Shown piece by piece: positions 21,828-34,700 of a DNA stretch of 64,000 nucleotides. Location of the stretch: NCBI RefSeq assembly GCF_947507565.1, contig NC_089194.1, positions 496,001-560,000 of the forward strand, given 5' to 3'. Origin of the DNA: Oscarella lobularis (lineage: Eukaryota; Porifera; Homoscleromorpha; Homosclerophorida; Oscarellidae). Made by a program: the position numbers and the translations under genes. A model generated the notes under the pieces. The model searched no databases and was not told the origin of the DNA. It worked only from the letters and a program-made list of their open reading frames with translations. The first letter of the stretch is position 1. Each line of letters begins with the position of its first letter.

Positions 21828-24335
21828 ATGTCTTCCGCGGGTCCCTCATCTACGTCGCTATCATTATCGATCATGAGATGCTTCTTTGGGGAAGAGCAGC
21901 TATATATGAGAGAATCGATCTATTGCTCTTAGGATGTGATAGAGTGTTTGAATCTTTCGACGAGTGAATGGAATCAGCGACGAGCAATATCGAACATCCC
22001 CCAATCCGACATTCCAAAAAGTGGCGATAATACTAGTTTTCGTGAAAAGCACTATAAAGTGGTATCATCTCTCAAAAGAGGCTTTGGATTCGTTGCCCTT
22101 CCAACGTCGATCCATCCAATAATGAAGATCGTTCCAATAGACACGACGGCCATCAGACGATTTGCAGCTCCATTCCAATGACCAATCAACGCCCAGCGGG
22201 AGAATGGAACATGGAATGTGCGTATTAGGGAAGAAAGGAGACGAACATCTCGTCATCATGAGCGGAGAAGGGACAAAGATTGTTTCACCGATACCAGACG
22301 GATCTCAATTCATTCCTCATTCAAAACATCCTGACAGGGGGTTGAACAATGAAGTTTGGTTGTTTTGCATCCGAAAGAGTGAGTGACGTGTAAAATTATT
22401 TTCAATTCAATGTAGACATTTGTTTGAAGGAAATTGGATCCCAGCTCAGTGCACAGGAAAAAAACCACTTTCTCGAGCCACGCATTCCTTCACTACACTT
22501 GATATTAATCGAACAATTCTCATTGGCGGGTAGGGTGGTACAAAGTATTTTGATGATATTTATGTTTTTTATTTGAGCTCAATGGTAAGAGTTGTCTGTT
22601 TGTGTTGTTTGTTGATATTCTAATTTGTTTATGTAGGAGTGGATCTAAGTTCATTTGGATGGACCACATCATCTTCTTCCCTTACATAGTCACTCAACTA
22701 ATGTTGTTGATATTTCCGGTTTAGGACCATCTGCTATTGTCTTATGGGGAGTGACCGATGGCGATAGAATGTTCTCCCTATGTCATTTCATTGTCATTGA
22801 TTCTCGACAATGTCATAAAGTACTGACGAATATTTAACATTATTACTCTAATTTGATTATTATTAATACAGATTACGTTGACTGATAAGGTTGTACGAAC
22901 TGTTCATCAGTCGACGTGTTCTCTATTGAGTAAAGGTGATCTATTTCTAATTTGATTTGGAGGAACAAATGATTTCAAAACACGGAAACCAGTGTCTCTT
23001 TAACACATTTTAAATTTTTATAATTTTTATCAAATTTTGATTCTTGCTATTAACCGTTTTTGATTAGATTTTAAATCAGATGGCTTCAAAGGTATTTCCG
23101 AAACGTCATCATCACGTGTCCCAGTGGTATGTGCATAATCAATACATATATAATTATGATAATATCTTTTTTTGTGTAGATCTTGAAATCGTGTCCGCTT
23201 CCGTGTCAAATATCTGATCTCTGTGACGCAGAACGGGGAAAACAACAAGTAACTCGTTCATAAAGAATCATAATCTAACTTTTGTCTATAGGTATTTCTT
23301 TTGGATCCTTCTCTCCAAATTGATCGAGCCCAACTTACGTAAGATGAAACGGACAATTACGTAGGCTCAGGTGGACACGGGGTGGTCTACAAAGCGATAC
23401 TGAAAAAAGACGAGGAAGAGCATGCGGTTGCTGTCAAATTTTTTGACATTTTCAAACGAAAAAGGGAAAATAAGTCAGTTTTTATTAATCGTACCTGTAA
23501 ATTTATTTAACTTTTTATTTTAAGAGAGTATGAAGAGTTCAAGAAGGAAGCATCCATCCTTCTCCAAATCGCTCCTCATCGTTTCGTCATTGATTTAATT
23601 GGACTCTGCACCAACGGCGGGCGCTACGCTCTAGTAACGGCGTTCGTAAGCGGAGGCAACTTGCACGAGCTTCTCTCTTCTGACGATGAAGCGACTCAAA
23701 GGATGGAGGTGAGAATAACGATTGCCAAGCAAATTGCAATTGGCGTGGTTCATCTCCACTACAATCGTCCTCCTGTTATCCACTACGACTTAAAATCTGA
23801 TAACGTTTTAGTTGAAAAGAAAGGGGATGACGTCGTGTGCAAGGTGTGTTTCCATATACTATGAGCTGGGAGGTTTATGTATGTCTTTTTTTAGATTTGC
23901 GATTTCGGTTTCTCCAAATTGGCTGCTCTAAGCACACTGTCGAGCTACCAATCGTCTGGATCGACGTCTCGAGGCACCGCTGTGTACATCGCTCCTGAGC
24001 GATATCGAATTGACTCCCATGGAGGTGAACGTAGAAGCGGACGTATACAGTTACGGAGTTTTATTGTGGGAAATTCGCGAGAAAACCGACCGTACAAGGG
24101 TTAGCAAATAGATACTTAAATAAAATATCTATTAGGATTGTTTTGTGTAGGCGTGCCAGAAATGGTAATTCATTACAGAGCCGAAAAAGGCGAAAAACTG
24201 CCAGAAGGACAAGCAGCATCAGAATCACCGTCATTTTATAACATTCTTTTGGATAAGTGCACAGAATTCAATCCAGAGGTGAGACCAACGTTCAGAGAAG
24301 TTGTTTGGACATTGCAAGGCAAGTCAGCCTTCTAA
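21828..24335 (+). pseudogene. Kelch-kinase copy A, inactivated
   Basis: It shares exon order and about 85-90 percent of readable sequence with copies B and C. A 10-base loss after codon 8 shifts the first kelch exon. An internal segment at about 22083-22165 is inverted relative to B, so the kelch residues KSSDGR.V..ND are read on the minus strand. In the activation-segment exon a deletion after the APE motif (near 24030) shifts the frame just before DVYSYGVLLWE. The kinase N-lobe (GSGGHGVVYKA, VAVKFF) and catalytic loop (HYDLKSDN) remain intact, so decay is recent. A short product from an internal start cannot be excluded. Confidence 0.8.
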
Positions 24336-24453
24336 AGTCTTCTGGAAGTTTGAGGGCATGCTTCTATTATTCTTAGCATCTGACATTATTATTAGTTTGT
24401 ACTATAAAGAGTTCTCACGTGGAATTGGGTTAATGATTTACATGTGACGCGTT

Positions 24454-24465
24454 TGCGCATGCGCA
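24454..24465. promoter_or_regulatory. NRF1-type palindrome upstream of kelch-kinase copy B
   Basis: TGCGCATGCGCA is a perfect match to the known NRF1 recognition palindrome. It lies 187 bp before the start codon within a block conserved with copies A and C. Confidence 0.55.
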
Positions 24466-24651
24466 CGTGTAAAAAGTCATTTGGATCTCCTTTTTCTTCG
24501 TGTTTGACACGCCACGTCGATTTGTTGGTGTCGTTTTACCGACCGATATTCTAGATAAAGTACTTTGAGATATTTTGAAGGGGCGTTCTCTCGATTGGGG
24601 CGTGTCTCTAGAATCGCTTTCGTCTTCTTCGACGGCGTTTTCAGTTGAAGG

Positions 24652-27211
24652 ATGTCTTCCACGGGTCCCTCATCTCGACAGGAACACGTCGCTGTCATTA
24701 TCGATCACGAAATGCTTCTTTGGGGAGGAAAAGCGACGAGAGAATCGACGGGAAAGAAGTTCTTATGCTCTCAGGATGTGATCGAGTGTTTGAATCTTTC
24801 GACGAGTGAATGGAATAAACGGCGAGTAATATCGAACATCCCCCAATCCGACATTCCTCATCCATGTATCAACGCACGAATCGGTGTCGTCCAAAATCGG
24901 GATATTTATCAATTTGGGGGTCGCTACAAATCATCTGATGGCCGTCTTGTCTTTTTGAACGATGTTCACAAATTGGATGGATCGACGTTAGAATGGCAGC
25001 GAATCCATTCCAATGACCAATCAACGTTGCCCAGCGGGAGATCCTCACATGGAATGTGCGTGTTAGGGAAGAAAGGAGACGAGCATCTCGTCATGATGGG
25101 CGGATTCGGAACAAAGATTCTTTCACCGATACCAGACGGATCTCAATTCATTCCTTCTTCAAATGATCCTGACAGGGGGTTTAACAATGAAGTTTGGTTG
25201 TTTTGCATCCGAAAGAGTGAGTGACGTGTAAAATTATTTTGAATTCAATGTAGACATTTTTTTCAAGGAAATTGGATTCCAGCTCAATGCACAGGGAGAA
25301 AACCACATCCTCGATCCGCGCATTCATTCACTACAATTGATAGTAATCAAGCAATTCTCATTGGCGGTGGTCATGGTACAAACTTTTTCGATGATATTTA
25401 TTTTTTTCATTTGAACTCAATGGTAAGTTGTTTGTTTGTATTTGTTTGTTGATATTATAATTTGTTTTTTGTAGGAGTGGATCCAAGTTCTTTTGGATGG
25501 GCCACATCGTCTTCTTCCCTTAGCTGCTCATTCAACAAACGTTGTTGATATTCCTGGACCATGTGCTATCGTCTTATGGGGATTGACCAATGACGATAGA
25601 ATGGTCTCCTTTTGTCATTTCATTGACATTGATTCTCGACAATGTCATAAAGTCCTAACGAATATTTAACATTGTTACCGTAATTTGATTATTATTTTTA
25701 CAGGTCACGCTGACTGATAAGGTTACACAAACTATATTTCAGTCGACGTGTTCTCTATTGAGGAAAGATGATCTATTTCTAATACGATTTGGAGGAACAA
25801 ATGATTTCAAAAGATGGAAACCAGTGGCCCTGTTAGACATTTTAAAATTAGGTAATTTAATTAAATTTTGATTTATGCAAGAAACCGTGTTTGATTAGAT
25901 TTGAAATCAGATGGCTTCAAAGGTATTTCCGGATTGTCATCGTCACGTGTCCCATTGGTATGTTCGTAATCAATACATACATAGTTATGGGGATATCAGT
26001 TTTTGTGTAGAGCTTGGAGTCATGTTCGCTACCGTGTCAACTTCCCCATCCTGATGACGCAGAGCAGAAACAAGTAACTGGTTTTTACTTATAGATTTGT
26101 TGTTCTTTCTAATGTATCTCTAGGTATCTCTTGAGGATCCTTCTCTTGAAATAAATCAAGACGCACTCAAATACAACGAGGAGACCGATTTCATTGGCTC
26201 AGGTGGATACGGAGAAGTATACAAAGCGACGCTGAAAAGAAACGAGGAAGAACAAACGGTTGCTGTCAAAGTATTCAAGAGTTTCAAACGAAGAAGAGCG
26301 AAAAAGTGAGTTGAAAGTTACTCGCTTCTGATTTTTTAATTCTTCTTTGAAGAGAGTGCGACGATTTCAAGAAGAAAGCATCCATTCTTCTCCGAATCGC
26401 TCCTCATCGTTTCATCATTAATTTGATTGGACGTTGCACCAACGTCGGACACTACGCTCTTATAACGGCGTTTGTGAACGGAGGCGACTTGCACGATCTC
26501 CTCTCTTCCGACGATGCGGCGATTCAAAGGATGGAGGTGAGAATATCGATTGCAAAACAAATTGCAATCGGTATGGTTCATCTTCACTACAATCGTCCTC
26601 CTATCATCCACTACGATTTAAAAGCGGTCAACATTCTTGTCGAAAAAAAGGGTAACGACTTTATTTGCAAGGTGAATTACTCTGAGAACTTTCAATTTAT
26701 ATGACGTGACCGTTCTCGTAGATTTGTGACTTTGGTCTGTCGAAAATTGCCGATGGCAGCGCTGTGACGAGCGATCAAGCGCCTGGATCGACTCCTAAGG
26801 GCACCGTTGCCTACATCGCCCCTGAGCGATATCGCGCCGAATTTCACGAAGGCGGAAGTCGACGTGTAAAGATAGAAGAAGCCAGGAAATCCGACGTATA
26901 CAGTTACGGAGTCTTATTGTGGGAAATTCGCGAAAGAAGCCCACCCTACAAAGGTTAGAGCAAATATTATAATAAACAGTCTTGTCTAATTTTATGTAGG
27001 TCTGCCAAAATATGCTATTCATCTGAAAGCCGAGCAGGGTGCCAGACTTCCCAAGGGCCAGGCAGCGTCCCAAGCTCCGCCACACTACAATAGTCTTTTG
27101 TATAAGTGCACCGATTTGAGCCCGGACTCGAGGCCAACGTTTCGAGAAGCGGTTTGGATACTAGAAGGCGACACGAGTGTCTTAGAACTTGCAAATGATG
27201 GCGACCACTAA
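24652..27211 (+). CDS. Kelch-repeat TKL-type protein kinase, copy B
   Basis: Ten exons give an uninterrupted frame of 703 codons: 24652-25216, 25268-25422, 25475-25651, 25704-25851, 25899-25957, 26011-26073, 26124-26305, 26353-26671, 26722-26953 and 27000-27211. The start is the first ATG, conserved in all three copies (MSS.G.SSRQ). Residues 1-350 are a kelch/galactose-oxidase-like propeller (LLWGG, FGG, MMGG, IGGG blade motifs). A short linker leads to a kinase domain from about residue 405: glycine loop GSGGYGEVYKA, VAVK lysine, catalytic loop HYDLKAVN, DFG, APE and DVYSYGVLLWE. The Arg of HRD is Tyr, so it is a non-RD kinase of RIPK/LRRK-like TKL style. Likely a cytoplasmic Ser/Thr signalling kinase; no signal peptide or membrane helix. 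Substrate unknown. Confidence 0.85.
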
Positions 27212-27253
27212 ATCAAGTGAAACATAACTTTGTTGAATATACAATTAGGAATT

Positions 27254-27259
27254 AATAAA
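27254..27259 (+). terminator. Polyadenylation signal of copy B (candidate)
   Basis: AATAAA lies 42 bases after the stop codon of copy B. Confidence 0.4.
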
Positions 27260-27419
27260 CGGGTTGTAGATGTCTATGATATAAATATCTTCGCAGGAGA
27301 TTCTCGTGGGGTGCTTTTTCAGTTTTTGACTATTTTTGTATAATAGGTGCTTTGATATGATTTTAGCATTTTCTCTTGGAGCTGCCGTGAACTTTGAATT
27401 TTACAAAAAGTGAGTGTGT

Positions 27420-27431
27420 TGCGCATGCGCA
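27420..27431. promoter_or_regulatory. NRF1-type palindrome upstream of kelch-kinase copy C
   Basis: TGCGCATGCGCA occurs about 350 bp before the start codon of copy C, in sequence related to the upstream block of copy B but more diverged. Confidence 0.5.
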
Positions 27432-27777
27432 CTTTAATTTGTTTTATTGATTCTTTTAGTCGTTTGGCTGTGTGCATCGCATCTATTAATGGCGCAAGTC
27501 GCTTTGCATACGCTCATTGTTCGTTCACGTGAAAGTGGGAGTGAAAATGTGCTCATGCGCATTGTCAAGAAGATTCCATCAGAATTCTTCGTTTTTCTGT
27601 TGTTTTTTGCCGTGTGCGACGCACGAAATTGATCTGTTGGTGCTGTCTGATCGAAAGATCGTCTCGTTGATCTTGCAAAGGTATTTTTGAGATATTTTTA
27701 AGGGGTGTTCTCTCGATTGGGGCGTGTCTCTAGAATTGCTTTCGTTCTGTCTTCTTCAACGGCGTTTTCAGTTGAAG

Positions 27778-30340
27778 ATGTCTTCCACGGGTCTCTCATC
27801 TCGACAGGGACACGTCTCTGTCATTATCGATCACCAAATGCTTCTTTGGGGAGGAGAAGCGATGAGAGAATTGACGGGAAAGAAGTTCTATTGCTCTCAT
27901 GATGTGATCGAGTGTTTGAATCTTTCTACGAGCGAATGGAATAAACGACTAGCAATATCCCAATCCGACATTCCTCATCCATGTATTCACGCACAAATCG
28001 GTGTCGTCCAAAATCGGGACATTTATCAATTTGGGGGTTTCTACTTGTCGTCTGATGATCGTCCTGTCTATTTAAACGATATTCACAAATTGGATGGATC
28101 GACGTTGGAATGGCAACGAATCCATTCCAATGACCAATTAACGCCCAGCGAGAGAACGAACCATGGAATGTGCGTGTTAGGGAAGAAAGGAGACGAACAT
28201 CTCGTCATGATGGGCGGATACGGAACAGCTATTGTTTCACCAATACCAGACGGATCTCAATTCATTCCTTCTTTGAAATCTCCTAACAGGGGGAGGAACA
28301 ATGAAGTTTGGTTGTTTTCCATCCAAAAGAGTGAGTGACGTATAAAATTATTTTGAATTGAATATAGGCATCTGTTTGAAGGGAATTGGATTCCAGCTCA
28401 ATGCACAGGAAAAAAACCACATCCTCGATCCTCACATTCCTTCACTGCAGTTGATTTTAATCGAGCAATTCTTATTGGCGGTTATAATGATGCAAAGTAT
28501 TTCGATGATGTTTACGTTTTTCATTTGAACTCAACGGTGAGTTGTTTGTTTGTATTTGTTTGTATTTGTTTGTTAATATTTTAATTTGTTTATTTAGGAG
28601 TGGATCCAAGTTCATTTGGATGGACCACATCAACTTCTTCACTTACGGGGTCATTCAACAAGTGTTGTTGATATTCCCGGCTTAGGACGATGTGCTATCG
28701 TCTTGTGGGGAGTGACCAATGACAATAGCATGGTCTCTATTGCTCATTTCATTGTTATTGATTCTCAACAATGTTATATAGTACTGACGAATATTTAATA
28801 TTATTGCTATAATCTGAATTTTTGTTTATACAGGTAACGTTGACTGATAAGGTTATAGGAACTGCATATCAGTCGACATGTTCTCTATGGAGGAAAGATG
28901 ATCTATTTCTAATACGATTTGGAGGAACAAAGGATTTGAAAACATTCAAACCAGAGTCTCTTTTAGACATTTTAAAATTAGGTAATTTAATCAAATTTTG
29001 ACAAATGCAATAAACCGTGTTTGATTAGATTTGATATCAGATGGCTTCAAAGGTATTTCCGAAACGTCATCATCACGTGCCCCAATGGTATGTGCATAAT
29101 CAATACATATGTAATCATGGTAATGTCATTTTTTTGTTTAGAGTTTGGAGTTATGTCCGCTTCCGTGTCAAATAGCCGATCCACGTGACGCAGAGCAGGA
29201 ACAAGTACTCATCTTTACACGGAAGTTCATAACTCTTTCTAATTTCAACTCTAGACATTGATTGGAGATCTCCTAATTGAGCGAGACGAACTGAAATACG
29301 ACGAAGCGGACGATTTCATTGGCTCGGGCGCATACGGGGAGGTGTACAAGGCGACACTGAAAAAGAACGAGAAAGAGCAAACTGTCGCTGTCAAAGTCTT
29401 CAGGGCTTTTAGACAAAGAAGAGAAAAGACGTGAGTTGACATCTTTTTTGCCAATAATTCTTATTTTTTCAGTAATGAAGAGAGTGCGAGGATTTTGAGA
29501 AGAAAGCATCCATTCTTCTCCGAGTCAAACCTCATCGTTTCATCATCGAATTGATAGGACTCTGCGCAGTTCCAAGACACTACGCTCTTATAACGGCGTT
29601 TGTAAGCGGAGGCAACTTGCAGCAGCTCCTCTCTTCTGGCACCGAAGCTATTCAAAGGATGGACGTAAGAATAACGATTGCCAAGCAAATTGCAATTGGT
29701 ATGGTTCATCTCCACTACAATAATCCTTCTGTCATTCACTACGACTTAAAATCTGATAACATATTAGTCGAAAAGAAAGGTGATGATTTCATTTGCAAGG
29801 TGAGTGACCAGGGAGGCTATGGCCTGCCAAGTTTAGATGCTTTTTAGATTTGCGATTTTGGCTTCTCGAAAATGTCTATTTTCAGCGCAGTGACGAGCTA
29901 TCAGTCAGCTGGCTCGTTGCCTTCCGGCACTGCTACGTACATCGCTCCTGAGCGATATCGAGTTGAATTTCACGAAGGCGGAGCCAGGCGTGTGGGATTA
30001 GAAGAAGCACGAAAAGTTGACATCTACAGCTACGGAGTTTTATTGTGGGAAATTCGTGAGAAAGCTCGACCGTACACAGGTTAGGAAAACCAATTAGTAG
30101 AACAGATTAAGATCGTTTTGTGTAGGCTTAGCTGAAAGGGTAATTCATTACAAAGCTGAGCAGGGTCGCAAATTGCCAGAAGGACAAGCAGTATCAGAAG
30201 CACCGTCATATTATAACATTCTTTTAGAAAAGTGCCAAGATCGTAATCCACAAGTGAGACCGTCGTTCCCACAAGCTGTTTGGGCGTTGCAAGGTGACGT
30301 TAGCGTTCTAAAGTCTTCAATGGATTGCTGCATTTCTTAA
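27778..30340 (+). CDS. Kelch-repeat TKL-type protein kinase, copy C
   Basis: It has the same ten-exon plan as copy B and no frame break was found. The first kelch exon runs 27778-28330, kinase exons run from about 29255 to 30340, and the protein is about 700 residues. Key kinase motifs are GSGAYGEVYKA, VAVKVF, HYDLKSDN, CDFGFSKM, IAPERYR and DIYSYGVLLWE; Tyr again replaces the Arg of HRD. The kelch half has blade motifs LLWGGE, FGG, MMGGYG and IGG. It follows copy B on the same strand with about 570 bp between them, a tandem duplicate. The tail (about 20 residues after the kinase) differs from B. Role is probably in innate-type or stress signalling, by analogy to RIPK-like kinases only. Confidence 0.85.
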
Positions 30341-30478
30341 TTAACGGTGTGGCTGCTTTTATGACTTAACGAGAGCGCACTGGGATTATCACGTGACTGT
30401 GACGTAGAGGATTACGATAGCGCCGGGAGCCTCATATCTAGTCGTACGCAGTCTCCGTCGCTTTGAACGACATCGAAA

Positions 30479-32240
30479 ATGGCAGAAAAGTCGTTCTCGA
30501 AGTACATCAAACGCTCGGAAGGCAGCGATAAAGCGAAACTTCGCTATTACGATCTAAACCATTTCGTCCGTCTTTTCTTTAGAACGTCTTGCCTTTTGTC
30601 TTGAATCTTCCTCGAATCGTGCATGCGCAACTGCGACGACGTCGAAATCGGATGCGAACACGTCGAAGCGCTTCTCGATTCGAGCAAAAAAGCCGAAATC
30701 CGCTTCAAGCCAGCGCGAACGCTATTGCGTGAGTCCATTTTTTGTCCGGCCGTTTTTTGTCAGCCGCGAACTCCATTTCTTTCAGAGCGCTCGTCGATTT
30801 CGCGAGCGCACGGGACACGTACGTATCTCGCGGAAGGGATCCCACTCTCGTCGAGCCTCGGTGCCCCGCAGTTTCGCAGCGTTTGGATTCGGGAAGGCAA
30901 AGCGCGTCACGGTTACCATGGTTCTCTTACGCGTATCGTCGCTTCAGGTCGGAAGCCGTGGCATAGAGAAACGAAAAAATGGATTTCTTACGCAATAGGT
31001 AATTATTTCAATTTTTGAAGTGGGCTGGACTTGCTTTGGAAAATGTTACCATGGCAATAGCACCCGGATTGGGAGTTCCTCCAGAGGTAAAATCATTAGG
31101 AATGTCGTATTTTTCTGAGTATAATATTTCGTTTAGATTCATTTTGAGTACCTGAATCGGATTGTTATCAACGAAGACGGATAAATTTATCCGCATTGTG
31201 TTTTAGGCACAGATCCTCACATTCCCTGAGGAATGGAATGGGAATACTTGCATGGGGTAAGAAGACTAATATGAATAATTAATTTTAATTGAATTTTTCT
31301 CTCTAGGCTTATGTGGAATTGAAATTGAAAGCATTCTAATGGGACGTTCTGTTGCCATGCCAATGCCAGACGTAATTGGATATAAAATCTATGAACAAGA
31401 TTGGAGATCTTGTCGCATCTACAGACATAGTGTTAGCAATAACGAAGCTTCATTAAATAAAAATCAAAAAAATAATTATTCCTTTGCATTTTTCCAGCAT
31501 CTTTGTGGATTGGGTGTGAGTGGTTCTTTGGTTGAATTTTTTGGCGATGGTATTCCTCAATGATCTGTGACGGATCGGATAACAATTAGTATCATGTCAC
31601 CGAAGTATGGAGCTTTGCTTGCCTACTTTCCCATGGATAGAATGACAATGGGTTATTTCAAAAGCACTGGTATGAATTCATGACGTCAAAGGTTGAAACC
31701 GACTCTTCTCCTAGGTCATTTTCGTTTGGGGGATTTTGTATGGATGGAAGCCAATCTACGTGAAACTCATTTGTGGAAGGAATACGGTGATGAAGAGAGT
31801 CAAGATCCCGTCTATTCTAAGGTATGATACAATAATAAAAGTGAGAAATCAAGATAGCGATGAATATCTTGTTTTTCTTTAGGTTGTTGAGTTTGATTTG
31901 GGTACAGTTTTGTCCAAGGAAACCAAAGGACAGAGTCTCAGTCGAAAAACCCAAAGCAGAACTGTCAGCATTTCTCGTCAAAAATGTACGTAAATCTCCT
32001 AATTTGACGATGAATGTGATGATGTCTCTATAGAAGGAACTGAATGGATTTGGAGTTCCTCCCCAAGACATTCCCAAATCAAGTTCATTTGCTTTAGATA
32101 AGAAAGACTTTGCATTACAACATGGTACACTAGACCCCCATTAGAATTAAACTAAAATAAATAAATTATATATCTTTAGGATCTACAAAGGAACTGACCG
32201 CAATCGGGGTTTCGTCCTGCAGCCGTCTCCTCCTGAAGGT
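30479..32240 (+). pseudogene. Aconitase / IRP1-family pseudogene, 5' half, introns retained
   Basis: Pieces in changing frames follow the order of cytosolic aconitase/iron-responsive-element-binding protein: N-terminal MAEKSFSKY.., MRNCDDVEI (compare RNCDEF), FKPAR, ALVDFASARD, GLGVPPE, the GxDxH block as GTDPHIP then a stop, IESILMGRSVAMPMPDVIGYK, GSLVEFFGDG, MSPKYGALLAYFP, DPVYSKVVEFDL, KPKDRVSV, and GVSSCS at the place of the first iron-sulphur cysteine motif (SCTNTS). It ends there, so the later two cluster cysteines and the swivelling C-terminal domain are missing. Several stops and frameshifts (for example near 31226 and 31910) and GT-AG-like introns are visible, so it is a decayed genomic duplicate. 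Confidence 0.85.
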
Positions 32241-34051
32241 AAAAGCGGCGTTTTGTATTGGCCTTTATCCGTAGCGAGCTTCACTACTGTAGTAGTAAAG
32301 TAGACCAAAATTTGTAAAACAACTTTACCGTGTCTTTCATAAATTGGGTTTTAGGTCACTTCCCGGTGACGATAAAATGAAAAAGGTGCGACGACGGTGT
32401 GACAACAACTGAACCAACGTATGTATTATTTTTTCAATCATTTTAGTTTGACAGTATTTTTTTTGAAGGAGAATCGGCGAAGAAGTTTTCGTGTCGTTTA
32501 TGGAAGCTTTATGGAAGCACTTAGGCACACGAAAAATTTTCCGATGTTTTCATTCACCTCTGGGCCCCCGAGGTGATCAAATAAAACCGGCCCAACTCTT
32601 GAGCCAGAGAGGTGAAATGTGGCTCGAACGCAGGGGATTCAATCTCCTACTCCAGTGGCATGAGTGATAAACTGCCACCCCACTTGGGCAAGACGCGGTG
32701 GGTTACAATAGCGGTCCCCCTGGAATCAGGCCGTCAGAACTCACATCCGAGCGCTGCCGGTCCCAGGCGTCCGAGCCAAGAGACTAAATAGGCTCAAACT
32801 CCGACGGGGGAGTAGTGAGGTTGACCCCCCTACCCAACCGAAGCCTGCACGGACCCTTGCGGTGTGTGCAGGTGGACAGCCGAAGAGAAGAGAATTACGC
32901 GCAAATTTTTCTCAATTTCCGGTTTATTTCCGGCTGGGTTATATTTAATAAAAATGACACGATCTTTTATCCTCGCTTGCCACGCGGTCCTTTTTTGCGC
33001 ACACGAGACCTTTTTAGACGAGGCCCCGGAGCAGTTTCAAATTGAATGCAATGGTCATGCTCAGGACCCTGTCGCTACTCTGCAATTACTATAAGAACTA
33101 ACTGCTACAAAAACGTATCGAAAGGTGCCTACAAAGCCACTTTCGGTCTTTCTCATTTCTCCACGAAGTTCTGACGCAATAAGAGAGTTTGATACGAGAA
33201 TAATCCCAGGATCTATCTAGAAAGAGACCAAAAATTGAAGAAGATCTACCTAGAAAGATTCCGAAAATTTAAATGCAACGGAAGGAAAAGATCGGAGTTG
33301 AACTTTACTTGGCCTTGTAGACAATGTCTCAGCGTAAGGTGCGCACCGTCACTGAGTGCCAGTAACCCCGAGCAATCAATCGACTGACCTCGAGAGCACG
33401 CGCTCGCTAATGCAGCGCACTCGAGTGAGGGTGAACACGCGCGCTCTTGCACATTCCTGATCAACTCCTCTTCCCATAACCTGAAGATCACAAGAAAAAT
33501 TAGCATGCGCTACGTAGTAAAAGAAACATACCCAAAAGTTCATGCCATATCTTTTTGGGACTTCTCTTCTTCAACCGGCATTTCACCTGCCAATAGGGGG
33601 TCAGAAGAAATTTTACAATAATGAATAAAGAAATAATCTTTCCCAACATACTTTTCAATTGAAATTGAAAGCCTATCAGAATATCAAATCCTAAAAAAAA
33701 TAGATTATTAAATAAAATAGCAAAAACCTGTGAAAATGAAGCTAAGATTTATAAACCTCCAAATAAAATTTTAAAACTGTAAAAAATAAAAGAATCTAAA
33801 GAGAAACTAAAACCTGTAAACAAAATAAAAACCCTGTTACGAAAATAAGGAACTTGCAAAGAAAATAATAATCCTGCATGGAAAATAAACGTGGATGGAA
33901 AATAAACTAGATCATCCTGAAAAAGACAAAAAAAAACAGGCAATAAAAACCTCATCAATCCATTGACCTAAAATATGCCTATACACTAATCAACGTAATT
34001 TACCTCAAAAATTCATTGAAAAATGGTCTAAAGTACGTGGCGGCTAAAATC
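32241..34051. other. Gene-free stretch with AT-rich repeat-like tract
   Basis: 32555-32900 is GC-richer and looks like an unknown repeat; CACCTC...GAGGTG forms a small hairpin near 32557. 33600-33960 is very A-rich, with loosely repeated AAACCTG..AAAATAAA units. No gene could be supported. Confidence 0.4.
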
Positions 34052-34053
34052 TA

Positions 34054-34700
34054 GAGTAGGACCTCGGCTTTCGGACATTCTGCGATTTCGGACGCTCGCA
34101 CAGCAAATCTAGCCAACCGATTCTGGCTTCCTATGGCGCATTTTAAAGCCCAATCCCTGCCAGGAAGATGTGCTTGAGCGCGAATCAATAGACCAAACCC
34201 TCGTGATTTTATAAGAAGATTAGCGCGCGCAGGTCAAAACCTCCGCTTTCGGACAACGGTATCGCTTTCGGACACGTAGGCGTAGCTCATTCAAATTTTA
34301 ATGTTTCGACAAGAATTTTTTTTCAGAGAATCCTCTATCATAGAGCTTTCGAACGCAGTAAAGCTTTAGCTAAATAGTCAAATCTATCGCCTGCTAAAAA
34401 TCGACGAACGTACCGACATCGCACCTCGGTTTTCGGACACCAGTTATTCCGTTTGCAAAGGCCAAATCCGTTTCTAAAACACTACTCTGAATTTTCTGTA
34501 AGGTATTTGAGACGAATTTCAAAAGCTGATTGAAAACGAGTAACTTTGCTAAGCAATTGGGCGGTTTAGTGCCGCAAAATGCAATTCTCGGGTTTGCTTT
34601 AGTAGCAATAAAACTAAAAATAGCAACGAAAATACCCAAACTGGTACAGAAGCAAGCGGTGCGAAGAAAAAGTCACCCTAAAACTTCGTTTTATTGAAAA
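34054..34700. repeat. Left terminal inverted arm
   Basis: It is the reverse complement of 35048-35695 with scattered single-base differences. Apparent open frames in the two arms mirror each other and are by-products. Confidence 0.85.

Noticed and set aside
32555-32900. tRNA-like or SINE-like sequence
   Set aside because: A small hairpin is present but no A/B box pair, cloverleaf or poly-A end could be confirmed.
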